From NCBI GenBank assembly GCA_003139995.1, contig PLIC01000124.1:1-35335 (forward strand): a stretch of DNA of 35,335 nt, written 5' to 3'. Shown here in pieces: positions 16,038 to 24,266 of this stretch. Made by a program: the position numbers and the translations under genes. The notes beneath the pieces are model-generated. The model searched no databases. It saw only the letters and a program-made list of their open reading frames with translations, and was not told the DNA's origin. Within the stretch, counting starts at the first letter, position 1. Each line of letters opens with the position of its first letter. Source of the stretch: Candidatus Acidiflorens stordalenmirensis (lineage in GTDB: Bacteria > Acidobacteriota > Terriglobia > Terriglobales > Acidobacteriaceae).

Positions 16038-17773
16038 TGCTCTCTTGGAAAAGAAAATCCACCAAGGAGACACCCTTCGACTGCGCTCAGGGCAGGCTCC
16101 GGTACGGAGCCAAACCGCTCTTAGCTCTTAGCCTTTGGCCTTTAGCTAAAAGCGAAGAGCTAAAAGCCAAGAGCGCATTCCTCCCTGACTCTGTGTCTCC
16201 GTGGTGGGTGTTGCCTTTGCTGCTCATCGCGTCAAGCCTCTTCGCGCGGGCACAAACCATCACCTTCCGCGACATCACCGTCGAGGCCGGCATCCGTTTC
16301 ACCCACAACAACGGAGCTTTCGGGAAGAAATGGCTCCCAGAAACCATGGGCCCCGGTTGCGCGTTCATCGACTACGACAACGACGGCTGGCCCGACATCC
16401 TGCTCGTCAACGGCCAGGACTGGCCCGGTCATCCACCCCATCTCGCCAAAACCGGGCGCGATGGGGACCCCGGCCACGCCAAGAGCGGCGCGACCACATT
16501 GAAGCTCTACCACAACAACCATGACGGCACTTTCACCGACGTGACCAAGTCCGCGGGACTCTGGGGCCCGAACGAGTTCTCCACCGGTGCCGCTTGGGTC
16601 GATTACGATCGCGACGGCAAACTCGATCTCGTCGTCGCCAACTATGTGCAGTGGTCCGAACAGACCGATCTCTACTGCACGCTCGATGGCTTGCACAAGT
16701 CCTACTGCACGCCCGAATCGTATAAGGGAACGTCGGCGCGCCTCTGGCACAATCTCGGCAACGGCAAGTTCGAAGACGCCACCCATCAAGCCGGACTTTA
16801 CGATCCAACCTCGAAGGGTCTCGGTGTCGCCATTCTCGACTACAACAACGACGGATGGCCTGACATCCTGATCGCCAACGACACGCAGCCCAACAAGCTA
16901 TACCTGAACAAAAAGAACGGCACCTTCGAAGAGCGCGCGGTTTCCGCCGGCATCGGCTTCAGCGAAGATGGGGTGGCCCGCGCCGGCATGGGCGTTGATG
17001 CCGCTGACTATGACCGCTCCGGCGGCGCCAGCCTGATCATTACAAACTTTGCCAACCAGATGCTCGCGCTTTACCACAACGAAGGCAACGGCCTGTTCGT
17101 CGATGAAGCTCCGCGTTCGGAAATAGGCCGCGCGACGCTTTTGACGCTCGGTTTCGGCTGCTTTTTCTTCGATTACGATAACGACGGCTGGCAGGACATC
17201 TTCGTCGCCGACGGCCACATCGAAGACCAGATCGAGAGCGTGCAGAAGCGCGTCAGCTACGCCGAGCCTCCGCATCTGTTCCGCAATCTGGCGAACGGCA
17301 AGTTTGAGGAGGTCACGGACAAAGTTACGAACAAGGTCGGGAGCGCATTTGCCGCTCCGAAAGTTGCACGCGGCGCCGCCTACGCCGATATCAACAATGA
17401 CGGCGCCCTCGACGTCCTCGTCATGACCAACGGCGGCCCGGCACATCTCTACCTCAACCAGGGCGGCACGAACCAGAGCCTGCGCATAAAACTCACCGGG
17501 ACAAAATCCAACCGCGACGGCATCGGCGCCATCGTCCGCGTCAGCGCCGGAAGCGACAAACAGTGGCTCACCATGAAGAGCGGCTCCAGTTATCTTTCGC
17601 AAAGCGAATTGGTGCTGACCTTCGGCATGGGATCGAAAACCAAAGCCGACACCGTCGAAATCGACTGGCCCAGCGGGCAAGTGGACAAGCTCTCAGACAT
17701 TGCAACCGGGCAGACCATCACCGTCCAAGAAGCCAAAGGCGTGATCGCTTCGCGGCCGTACGGCAAGAAATAG
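16037..17773 (+). CDS. CRTAC1-family secreted protein (FG-GAP/VCBS repeats plus ASPIC/UnbV)
   Basis: 578 residues if the coupled ATG at 16037 is used. The first ~57 residues are translated dispersed repeats (the cttcgactgcgctcagggca element and the agctaaaagc low-complexity type). A GTG at 16208 would start directly at a signal peptide, LPLLLIASSLFARAQT. The mature part has six Ca-binding FG-GAP/VCBS blades (e.g. DYDNDGWPDILLVN, DYDRDGKLDLVVAN, DYNNDGWPDILIAN, DYDNDGWQDIFVAD), predicting a beta-propeller. An ASPIC/UnbV domain follows near the end (SNRDGIGAIVRVSAG, GSSYLSQSELVLTFGMG, VEIDWPSGQVDKL). A family-A hairpin repeat is inserted in the first blade (16433-16478). Known CRTAC1 relatives are extracellular matrix or surface proteins with no defined reaction. 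Coupling to the pentaheme cytochrome suggests joint function. Confidence 0.85.
   Translation: MLSWKRKSTKETPFDCAQGRLRYGAKPLLALSLWPLAKSEELKAKSAFLPDSVSPWWVLPLLLIASSLFARAQTITFRDITVEAGIRFTHNNGAFGKKWLPETMGPGCAFIDYDNDGWPDILLVNGQDWPGHPPHLAKTGRDGDPGHAKSGATTLKLYHNNHDGTFTDVTKSAGLWGPNEFSTGAAWVDYDRDGKLDLVVANYVQWSEQTDLYCTLDGLHKSYCTPESYKGTSARLWHNLGNGKFEDATHQAGLYDPTSKGLGVAILDYNNDGWPDILIANDTQPNKLYLNKKNGTFEERAVSAGIGFSEDGVARAGMGVDAADYDRSGGASLIITNFANQMLALYHNEGNGLFVDEAPRSEIGRATLLTLGFGCFFFDYDNDGWQDIFVADGHIEDQIESVQKRVSYAEPPHLFRNLANGKFEEVTDKVTNKVGSAFAAPKVARGAAYADINNDGALDVLVMTNGGPAHLYLNQGGTNQSLRIKLTGTKSNRDGIGAIVRVSAGSDKQWLTMKSGSSYLSQSELVLTFGMGSKTKADTVEIDWPSGQVDKLSDIATGQTITVQEAKGVIASRPYGKK
16433..16478 (+). repeat. 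Intragenic hairpin repeat, family A, copy 3
   Basis: CCACCCCATCTCGCC, AAAACC, then GGGCGCGATGGGGACCCC. The arms CCCCATC-CGCC and GGGCG-GATGGGG pair around the AAAACC loop (16436-16466). It encodes GHPPHLAKTGRDGDPGH within the first FG-GAP unit of the CRTAC1 protein. It is homologous to the copies at 4036-4080 and 4780-4826. Confidence 0.75.
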
Positions 17774-17994
17774 CGCTGTCACTCTGGATCGGGCTCCAGC
17801 GTGTTCCGTTGAAAATCGCCTCAACCACGTGAGAGCAGGCGCGATGGGTATACAATCTCTACCGATTTCGAAGCCGAGAATTTCCGGCTTGATTTTCTCT
17901 TAGGATGCCAGGAGAAGACGGGATTTTGCTCAACTTTGCCGGACTGGCCACGAATTACGGAATCAAATCGCGCACCCGCGGCTTGGGAAGAGTA

Positions 17995-18804
17995 ATGGTC
18001 TTTCTGGTCCTCGTTGCATTTTCGTGGCGCGCACGGGCCCAGGAAAATCGCGATGCGCCGATGGAAGACAAGCTGTTAGCGATAATGAACCAGGCGCGAG
18101 CGAACGCGAACATGCCGCCACTTACGGCTGACAAGCGGCTGAATGAGGCGGCTGCCATGCACGCGACTGAGTTCGCACAGAATGGTCGGATGGCCGATCA
18201 ATTCGAGGGTGAACCGAGCCTGCTCGAACGGCTCCGGCTGGCGCAAGCGCCATGTGCTTCCGCAGGTGAGATCATGTTGACGGCGAGGGACTTGGACCAT
18301 GTGCCCGAGGAGTTGGTGCGCAATGACACGATCAAGCAGGTGCTGCTGAATCCCAAGTTTTCGATGGCAGGATTCGCGGCGATACAGAGCGGATCGCAGC
18401 TCTTTATTGTGGCCAACCTGGCGCGACCGTTCCAATCGCTCACGATAGACGAGGTCGAGACCTTGATCGCGGATGCGGTGCAGCGCTTGCGGACGGACAA
18501 CAAACTGGTGCCTTTCAAGGTCATTCCGATGCGGCAACTGCGCGGGCTGACCTGCGAAATGGCGAAGAAGGACTCGCTGAAAGTCCAGCCCGTGAATCCC
18601 TATGTGGGTTACATCGGAACCCCTTCCCAGCATGTCCGAAATTTCGTGTTCACCACCTTTGATCCAGGGACATTGCCCGCCAATGTGCACGCAGCGGGGG
18701 ATGACCCTAGAATCAACTCCATGTCGGTCGGCGCCTGTTTCGGCAGCAGCCCGACTTATCCCGCCGGTACGTATTGGATCTACCTGATGTTTTATCGGAA
18801 GTAG
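17995..18804 (+). CDS. CAP/SCP (cysteine-rich secretory protein-like) domain protein
   Basis: The ATG at 17995 is preferred over the open frame's earlier ATG (17905) because GGGAAGAG precedes it and a signal peptide follows (MVFLVLVAFSWRARAQ). The product has 269 residues. The first half is a CAP domain: LLAIMNQARANANMPPLTAD, NEAAAMHATEFAQNGRMADQ, then SAGEIMLTAR and NPKFSMAGFAAIQSGSQLFI. Bacterial CAP proteins are secreted, and only some have a known ligand, so no reaction is assigned. The second half (~150-269) is not recognised. A TATACAAT box at 17849-17856 might be a promoter, but it lacks a -35. It sits between CRTAC1-type genes on the same strand. Confidence 0.75.
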   Translation: MVFLVLVAFSWRARAQENRDAPMEDKLLAIMNQARANANMPPLTADKRLNEAAAMHATEFAQNGRMADQFEGEPSLLERLRLAQAPCASAGEIMLTARDLDHVPEELVRNDTIKQVLLNPKFSMAGFAAIQSGSQLFIVANLARPFQSLTIDEVETLIADAVQRLRTDNKLVPFKVIPMRQLRGLTCEMAKKDSLKVQPVNPYVGYIGTPSQHVRNFVFTTFDPGTLPANVHAAGDDPRINSMSVGACFGSSPTYPAGTYWIYLMFYRK

Positions 18805-18907
18805 GACCGGCGAGTTCGAAGCCGAGCTGACAACGGACCGCTCAACGCTTCCCGTAGCTTCGAGCTACCGGCAGAATTGCAGAGAGAACGATTTGATCGG
18901 ATACACG

Positions 18908-21900
18908 ATGCTCAAAACTAAGCGCAAGTTTGCCCTCACTCTCGCCCTCATTCCCACCTTCTTGCTTGCCTGGCTGGGTGCTGCAGATCCCCAGCGGAAC
19001 CCCCAGGAAGCGGCGCGCCTCAACAACATCGGCGTCGCTTACATGAACCAGCAGCTCTTTGAAAAAGCTTTGAAGACGTTCGAAGAAGCGGCTGCCAACG
19101 ATCCGGCGTTAGAGGTGGCGACCGTCAATCGCGGAGTGGCGCTGCTCAACCTGCAGCGCGGCGACGAGGCGAAGGCGCTGCTTGAAAAGGCCTCCAAAAG
19201 CAATCCCAAAGATGCCCACGCCTGGTACAACCTTGGCCTCTATTACAAGAATTCTACCGACGCGGGCCGGGCCGTCGATGCGTTCCGCCGCATCACTGAA
19301 ATCGATGCGAACGACGCCGACACCTGGTACTTCCTTGGATCTACCTACGCGCAACTCAAGCAATTTCCGGAAGCGATCGACTCCTTCGAGCACGCATTGA
19401 AGATCGACCCGCACCACGCCTCCGCCGAGTTCGGACTGGCGCGGGCCTACCAGCAATCCGGGCAAGCCGACCCCGCCCACGAAGCGATGAAGAAATTCCA
19501 GTACATCACGCAAAACAAGTTTGGCTCGCCCATCAGCCCGGCGTATGGCGAACAGGGAAAGTATTCGCGCGCGGAGGAGTCGCCGGTGGCGGTGGAGAAG
19601 GTGGCAGCGGCGATTCCGGTGAAGTTTGTGGATGTTACGCAAAGCGCCGGACTGCTCTTGAAGCCATCGGTACTGGGACCCGATGATCCGGCCTTATTCC
19701 TCGGTCCCGGTGCGTGCTTTCTCGATTACGACAATGACGGTCGAATTGACGTACTCCTTGCCGACAATGGGCCAGAAGGAGGGCTGGTCCTCTTCCACAA
19801 CCTGGGCGGAAAGTTCGAGGACGTGACTAAGAAAGCCGGTCTCGATCCCACCATGCACGCGATCGGGTGCACGACTGGCGATTACGACAACGACGGCTTC
19901 GTTGATATCGCGCTGACCGTGAACGGTCGAGTGCTCTTGCTGCACAACGAGAAAAATGGAACCTTCAAGGACGTGACCCAGGCAGCGGGGATCAGGACCA
20001 GCGGCTTTGCGCTGGGCTTGACCTTCGTCGACTACGACCACGACGGCGACCTTGATCTATACGTTACAAAACTGATTCCGGTGATGGAGCCGGAGACACT
20101 GAAGGATGTCTGGTCTGAAACCGTGCCGCCCGTCGGTGGCAACGTGATGTGGCGTAACAACGGGAACGGAAGCTTCACAGCCGTACCAGAAGTGGGCCTG
20201 GCTGGCAATACCGGCAGCATTGCGGCCGTCGGGACAGACTACAACAATGATCGGGCGGTGGATATAGTACTGACCGGCGGGCCAAGAGGAGCGACAGTCT
20301 TCGAAAATCCGCGCGAAGGGATGTTCAAGGTCCAGGAATTATGGCCTGAGCGTGGGCCCGAGCGGGCAATCGGACTCGCCGTTCTCGATTTCGATCACGA
20401 CGGATGGATGGATCTCGCCTTTACGCACAGCACTAATCCGGGTCTGACACTGTGGCGCAATAACCACGGCAAGAGCTTTGAGCAAGTCGACTTTCCTTCG
20501 CCTAACTGGGCCCGCGCCTACGGAATCGCCGCCATCGACTACGACAACGACGGATGGGTCGATCTCGTCGCGGTCGGCGAAACGAAAGACGGCAAGGGCG
20601 AAGTTCGCCTCTTTCGCAATCTCGGGCCCGACGGATTCAAAGATGTCACCACTGAAACTGGGCTCGACAAGATTCAGCTCAAAGAGCCGCGCGCCATCAT
20701 CGTGGGCGACTACGACAACGACGGCGCTGCCGATCTTCTGATCACGCAAAATCACGGCCCTGCTGTGCTGCTCCACAACGAAGGTGGTAACAAGAACAAC
20801 TCGCTGCGTCTCGCGCTCAAGGGCCTGAACGATAACAAGAGCGCCATCGGCACGAAGGTGGAAGTCTTTTCCGCTGGGCTGCGGCAGAAGTTCGAAGTGT
20901 ACGGTTCCTCCGGCTACCTCGGGCAGAACTCGCCCTACCTGACCATCGGCCTCGGACAAGCGAAAGTTGCCGATGTCGTCCGCATGACGTGGCCGACCGG
21001 CGTTCTGCAGGATGAAATCGAAGTCGCCGCCAACAAGCCGCAGACCTTTACTGAAATGGACCGCCGCGGCAGTTCCTGTCCAACGCTCTTCGCCTGGGAT
21101 GGCACGCACTACCAGTTCGTCGGCGATATGCTCGGCGCAGGCGTCGTTGGACACTGGATCGCGGCGAGCGAAGGCAAAGTCGTCCGCAATATTGCTCGTC
21201 CTACCGAATCCATTAAGCTCGATCGCGATTCGCTCCGCGAAAAAGACGATTCCCACCCTTCCCAGAACCAGGGAAGGATGGGGCACCCAATGCTGAGTTT
21301 CCGCTTCATGGAGCCGCTCGAAGAGTCCGTTTACCTCGATCAGGTGCAATTGCTCGCCGTCGATCATCCCGCCGACGTTGACGTTTATCCCAACGAATAT
21401 TTCGCGAGCAATCCACCGTACCCGCCGTTCAAGGTTGTGTTCAGCCGCGACGCGCGTCCGCCCGCCGGTGCATGGGACGAGCACGGGCACAACGTGCTTC
21501 CCGATTTGCTCGCGCATCGCTATTTTGGCGACTTCAAAGTGCTTTCATTCCAGGGATTCACCGAGCCGCACAGCCTGGAACTCGATCTCGGCGAGCCCTA
21601 CCGCGGCGGCCCGCTGTGGCTGCTGATGCATGGCGAGATCGAATATTTTTCCGCGACGAGTATGTACGCGGCCGATCAAGCGCGCTTGCGGCCGTTCGCT
21701 CCGTATGTCGAAGCGCAGGTCCCGAACGGAAACGATGGAAAAGCAAAATGGGTCCGCGTTGTCGATGACATGGGATTCCCCGCGGGCGGCGCGCGCACCA
21801 TGACCGCCGATCTCAGCGGCAAACTTCCGCCGGGCACGCGGCGTATTCGCATCACCACGAATCTGCAGATTTATTGGGACAACATCCTAATCAGCCGGAC

Positions 21901-22420
21901 TAGCCAACATCAAAGCGCGCGCCTTACGCCGGTACCGCTGACGCGCGCCGAGCTGAATTTCCACGGATTTCCGCTGAAGATCGAAGGCCAGCCGCCGGGC
22001 AACGTGAAATACATTTACGAAAAGGCCAGCGCCACCGGCCCATATACGCGGCCCGCAGGCGCTTACACGCGCTATGGCGATGTGCGTCCGCTGCTCGAAT
22101 CGATCGACGATAAGTTTGCCGTCTTCGGATCGGGCGATGAAGTTGCGCTCGATTTCGATCCGGCGAAGCTGCCCGCCCTGCCGCGCGGCTGGGTGCGCGA
22201 CTATTTCTTCGTCGCCAACGGATACGAAAAAGATATGGACTTCTACGCCTACAGCGGCGATACGGTTGATCCGCTGCCATTCCGCGACATGGAGACGTAT
22301 CCGTATCCCGGAAAGTCGTTTCCCTCCGATGCCGAGCACCTGAACTACCTGCTCGAATACAACACCCGGTTTATGTCGGGGAATGAGGCCAGCGGATACT
22401 CATTCCAATACCCCAAGTGA
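18908..22420 (+). CDS. Large exported TPR/FG-GAP/ASPIC-UnbV protein with unassigned C-terminal region
   Basis: The ATG at 18908 is used (a TTG lies at 18893), giving 1170 residues. A signal peptide (FALTLALIPTFLLAWLGAAD) is followed by about five TPRs (~30-190; e.g. NNIGVAYMNQQLFEKALKTF, YNLGLYYKNSTDAGRAVDAF). Seven FG-GAP/VCBS blades follow (~225-600; DYDNDGRIDVLLAD, DYDNDGFVDIALTV, DYDHDGDLDLYVTK, DYDNDGWVDLVAVG). An ASPIC/UnbV domain lies at ~625-700 (SAIGTKVEVFSAGLRQKFEV, GSSGYLGQNSPYLTIGLGQ). The last ~480 residues begin SCPTLFAWDGTHYQFVGDML and look beta-rich; I cannot name a family. A family-B hairpin repeat is translated inside it (DSHPSQNQGRMGHP). It is probably secreted or surface-bound; function is unknown. 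Confidence 0.82.
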   Translation: MLKTKRKFALTLALIPTFLLAWLGAADPQRNPQEAARLNNIGVAYMNQQLFEKALKTFEEAAANDPALEVATVNRGVALLNLQRGDEAKALLEKASKSNPKDAHAWYNLGLYYKNSTDAGRAVDAFRRITEIDANDADTWYFLGSTYAQLKQFPEAIDSFEHALKIDPHHASAEFGLARAYQQSGQADPAHEAMKKFQYITQNKFGSPISPAYGEQGKYSRAEESPVAVEKVAAAIPVKFVDVTQSAGLLLKPSVLGPDDPALFLGPGACFLDYDNDGRIDVLLADNGPEGGLVLFHNLGGKFEDVTKKAGLDPTMHAIGCTTGDYDNDGFVDIALTVNGRVLLLHNEKNGTFKDVTQAAGIRTSGFALGLTFVDYDHDGDLDLYVTKLIPVMEPETLKDVWSETVPPVGGNVMWRNNGNGSFTAVPEVGLAGNTGSIAAVGTDYNNDRAVDIVLTGGPRGATVFENPREGMFKVQELWPERGPERAIGLAVLDFDHDGWMDLAFTHSTNPGLTLWRNNHGKSFEQVDFPSPNWARAYGIAAIDYDNDGWVDLVAVGETKDGKGEVRLFRNLGPDGFKDVTTETGLDKIQLKEPRAIIVGDYDNDGAADLLITQNHGPAVLLHNEGGNKNNSLRLALKGLNDNKSAIGTKVEVFSAGLRQKFEVYGSSGYLGQNSPYLTIGLGQAKVADVVRMTWPTGVLQDEIEVAANKPQTFTEMDRRGSSCPTLFAWDGTHYQFVGDMLGAGVVGHWIAASEGKVVRNIARPTESIKLDRDSLREKDDSHPSQNQGRMGHPMLSFRFMEPLEESVYLDQVQLLAVDHPADVDVYPNEYFASNPPYPPFKVVFSRDARPPAGAWDEHGHNVLPDLLAHRYFGDFKVLSFQGFTEPHSLELDLGEPYRGGPLWLLMHGEIEYFSATSMYAADQARLRPFAPYVEAQVPNGNDGKAKWVRVVDDMGFPAGGARTMTADLSGKLPPGTRRIRITTNLQIYWDNILISRTSQHQSARLTPVPLTRAELNFHGFPLKIEGQPPGNVKYIYEKASATGPYTRPAGAYTRYGDVRPLLESIDDKFAVFGSGDEVALDFDPAKLPALPRGWVRDYFFVANGYEKDMDFYAYSGDTVDPLPFRDMETYPYPGKSFPSDAEHLNYLLEYNTRFMSGNEASGYSFQYPK
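21252..21282 (+). repeat. Intragenic hairpin repeat, family B
   Basis: CCCACCCTTCCC (21252-21263), loop AGAACCA, GGGAAGGATGGG (21271-21282), with eleven of twelve positions paired, followed by GGCACCC. The flank TGGGGCACCC matches the reverse complement of the flank of the hairpin at 9348-9378, although the stems differ. It is translated in frame within the large TPR/FG-GAP protein. Confidence 0.65.
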
Positions 22421-22475
22421 CGACATCGCAATGGGAGAGTCGGCTTCGCCGGAGATCGCGCTACAATCACACCGC

Positions 22476-24266
22476 ATGCGGGCCGGCCAGATTATCATTT
22501 TGTGGATCGCCTTCACCGGCCTGCTGTCAGCGCAGACCGAGACACAAGGCCCGATGGGACCTCCGGCAAAACTGCCGCCTGCTCGCATTGAAAAGAAATC
22601 GCCGGCGCCTAAACTCACCGCCCCCGTTCCCGTTTTTCGGGACATCGCGGCCCAGGCTGGCCTGACCGCCTCCCACATCTCCTCGCGCGACAAACACTAT
22701 GTCATCGAATCCATGAGCGGCGGCATCGGCCTGTTCGATTGCGACAACGACGGCAAACTCGATATCGTGATGGTGAACGGCTCGACTGTCGAGCGCTATA
22801 AGCAAGGCGGCGATCTTCTGGTTACGCTCTGGCATCAGGACGCCGATCTCAAGTTTACCGACATTACCGAGAAGGCTGGACTCACGCGCAAAGGTTGGGG
22901 CATGGGCGTCGCCGTCGCCGACTACGACAACGACGGCAACCTCGATCTCTTCGTCACCGGCTACGGAGGCAACGCGCTTTATCACAACAAAGGCAATTGC
23001 ACTTTCGAAGATGTCACCGACAAGGCTGGAGTGCGCGGGGGCGGCTTCTCCACGGGCGCGGCCTGGGCAGACTACGACCGCGACGGCAACGTCGATTTAT
23101 TCGTCTCACGATATGTTCACGTGGACATGAACGACTTGCCTGAGTTCGGCTCGACCAAGTTTTGTCACTTCAAGGGCGTTCCCGTGCAGTGTGGCCCCTG
23201 GGGCATGGAGGGCGAGACCGATCTGCTCTACCACAACCGCGGCGACGGCACGTTTGAAGAAGTTTCGAAAAAAGCCGGTGTCGACGATCCCGAAAAATAC
23301 TACGGACTGACCGCGACCTGGGGCGACTACGACAACGACGGCTGGCCCGCTCTGTTCGTCGCCAACGACACCACTCCCAACCGTCTCTACCACAACGATC
23401 GCAACGGCACGTTTACGGACGAAGCCATGGTTGCAGGCGTAGCGATGAACGGCGAAGGTCAGGCGCTCGGCTCCATGGGCGCGACTTGGGGCGACTACGA
23501 TCACAGCGGACGCCTCTCGATATTCGTCACCGAATTCGCCGATCAGCCCAACACGCTTTATCGCAACCAGGGGCCGCGAGGATTCGAAGATGTCGCCATG
23601 CAGTCGCATCTCGGCCAGCCCAGCTTGCCGTTCCTCGGCTGGGGAACCACGTTCTTCGACATGGACAATGACGGCTGGCTCGATCTGTTCGTGGCCTGCG
23701 GACACGTCTATCCGCAAATGGACAACGTGAAGGGAAGCGCCGGCTATGCCGAGCCGATGCTATTGCATCGCAACTTGCGCGACGGAACGTTCGAAGAAGT
23801 TTCGAAGGCGGCCGGGCTGGCGGATATGCCGCTGAAATCCCGGCGGGGAGCTGCTTTTGGTGACATCGCCAATAACGGCAACGTCGATATCGTCGTACTC
23901 AATGTTGGCGAGCCGCCATCGCTGTTGCTCAACACCAATAAAATCCCGAACCACCGTGTGCTCTTCCATCTGGTTGGAACCAAAAGCAACCGCGCCGCGA
24001 TCGGCGCGCGCGTCACCATTCAAGCCGGAGGAATGACGCAATTCGACGAAGTGCGCGGCGGTGGCAGTTATCTTTCGCAGAACGATCTGCGTCTTCATTT
24101 CGGCCTGGGATCGGCGGCGAAAATCGACTCCGTCGAAGTACGCTGGCCCTCCGGCAAGGTCGAAGCATTGAAAGACGTTCCAGCGGACAAGATCTACACC
24201 ATCGTGGAAGGGCAGGGCATCCAAGGCTCCGCGCCTTTCAACGACCTGCCCGCTCACTTGCCGTAG
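22476..24266 (+). CDS. CRTAC1-family secreted protein (FG-GAP/VCBS repeats plus ASPIC/UnbV)
   Basis: The start at 22476 gives 596 residues and a signal peptide (MRAGQIIILWIAFTGLLSAQ). The frame is open back to 22383, but that part lacks a signal. TACAAT at 22462-22467 could be a -10 box with an almost leaderless transcript. Seven FG-GAP-like blades are visible (DCDNDGKLDIVMVN, DYDNDGNLDLFVTG, DYDRDGNVDLFVSR, DYDNDGWPALFVAN, DYDHSGRLSIFVTE, DMDNDGWLDLFVAC, DIANNGNVDIVVLN). A C-terminal ASPIC/UnbV domain follows (SNRAAIGARVTIQAG, GGGSYLSQNDLRLHFGLG, VEVRWPSGKVEAL). It begins 55 bases after the previous stop, so it is probably in the same operon. Its end overlaps the convergent deacetylase gene by 13 bases. 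The role is unknown, as for its paralogue at 16037. Confidence 0.85.
   Translation: MRAGQIIILWIAFTGLLSAQTETQGPMGPPAKLPPARIEKKSPAPKLTAPVPVFRDIAAQAGLTASHISSRDKHYVIESMSGGIGLFDCDNDGKLDIVMVNGSTVERYKQGGDLLVTLWHQDADLKFTDITEKAGLTRKGWGMGVAVADYDNDGNLDLFVTGYGGNALYHNKGNCTFEDVTDKAGVRGGGFSTGAAWADYDRDGNVDLFVSRYVHVDMNDLPEFGSTKFCHFKGVPVQCGPWGMEGETDLLYHNRGDGTFEEVSKKAGVDDPEKYYGLTATWGDYDNDGWPALFVANDTTPNRLYHNDRNGTFTDEAMVAGVAMNGEGQALGSMGATWGDYDHSGRLSIFVTEFADQPNTLYRNQGPRGFEDVAMQSHLGQPSLPFLGWGTTFFDMDNDGWLDLFVACGHVYPQMDNVKGSAGYAEPMLLHRNLRDGTFEEVSKAAGLADMPLKSRRGAAFGDIANNGNVDIVVLNVGEPPSLLLNTNKIPNHRVLFHLVGTKSNRAAIGARVTIQAGGMTQFDEVRGGGSYLSQNDLRLHFGLGSAAKIDSVEVRWPSGKVEALKDVPADKIYTIVEGQGIQGSAPFNDLPAHLP

Noticed and set aside
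20339-21517. 392-residue minus-strand frame opposite the TPR/FG-GAP protein
   Set aside because: Repeated VVVV words mirror the Asp-rich FG-GAP codons on the other strand; no independent evidence.
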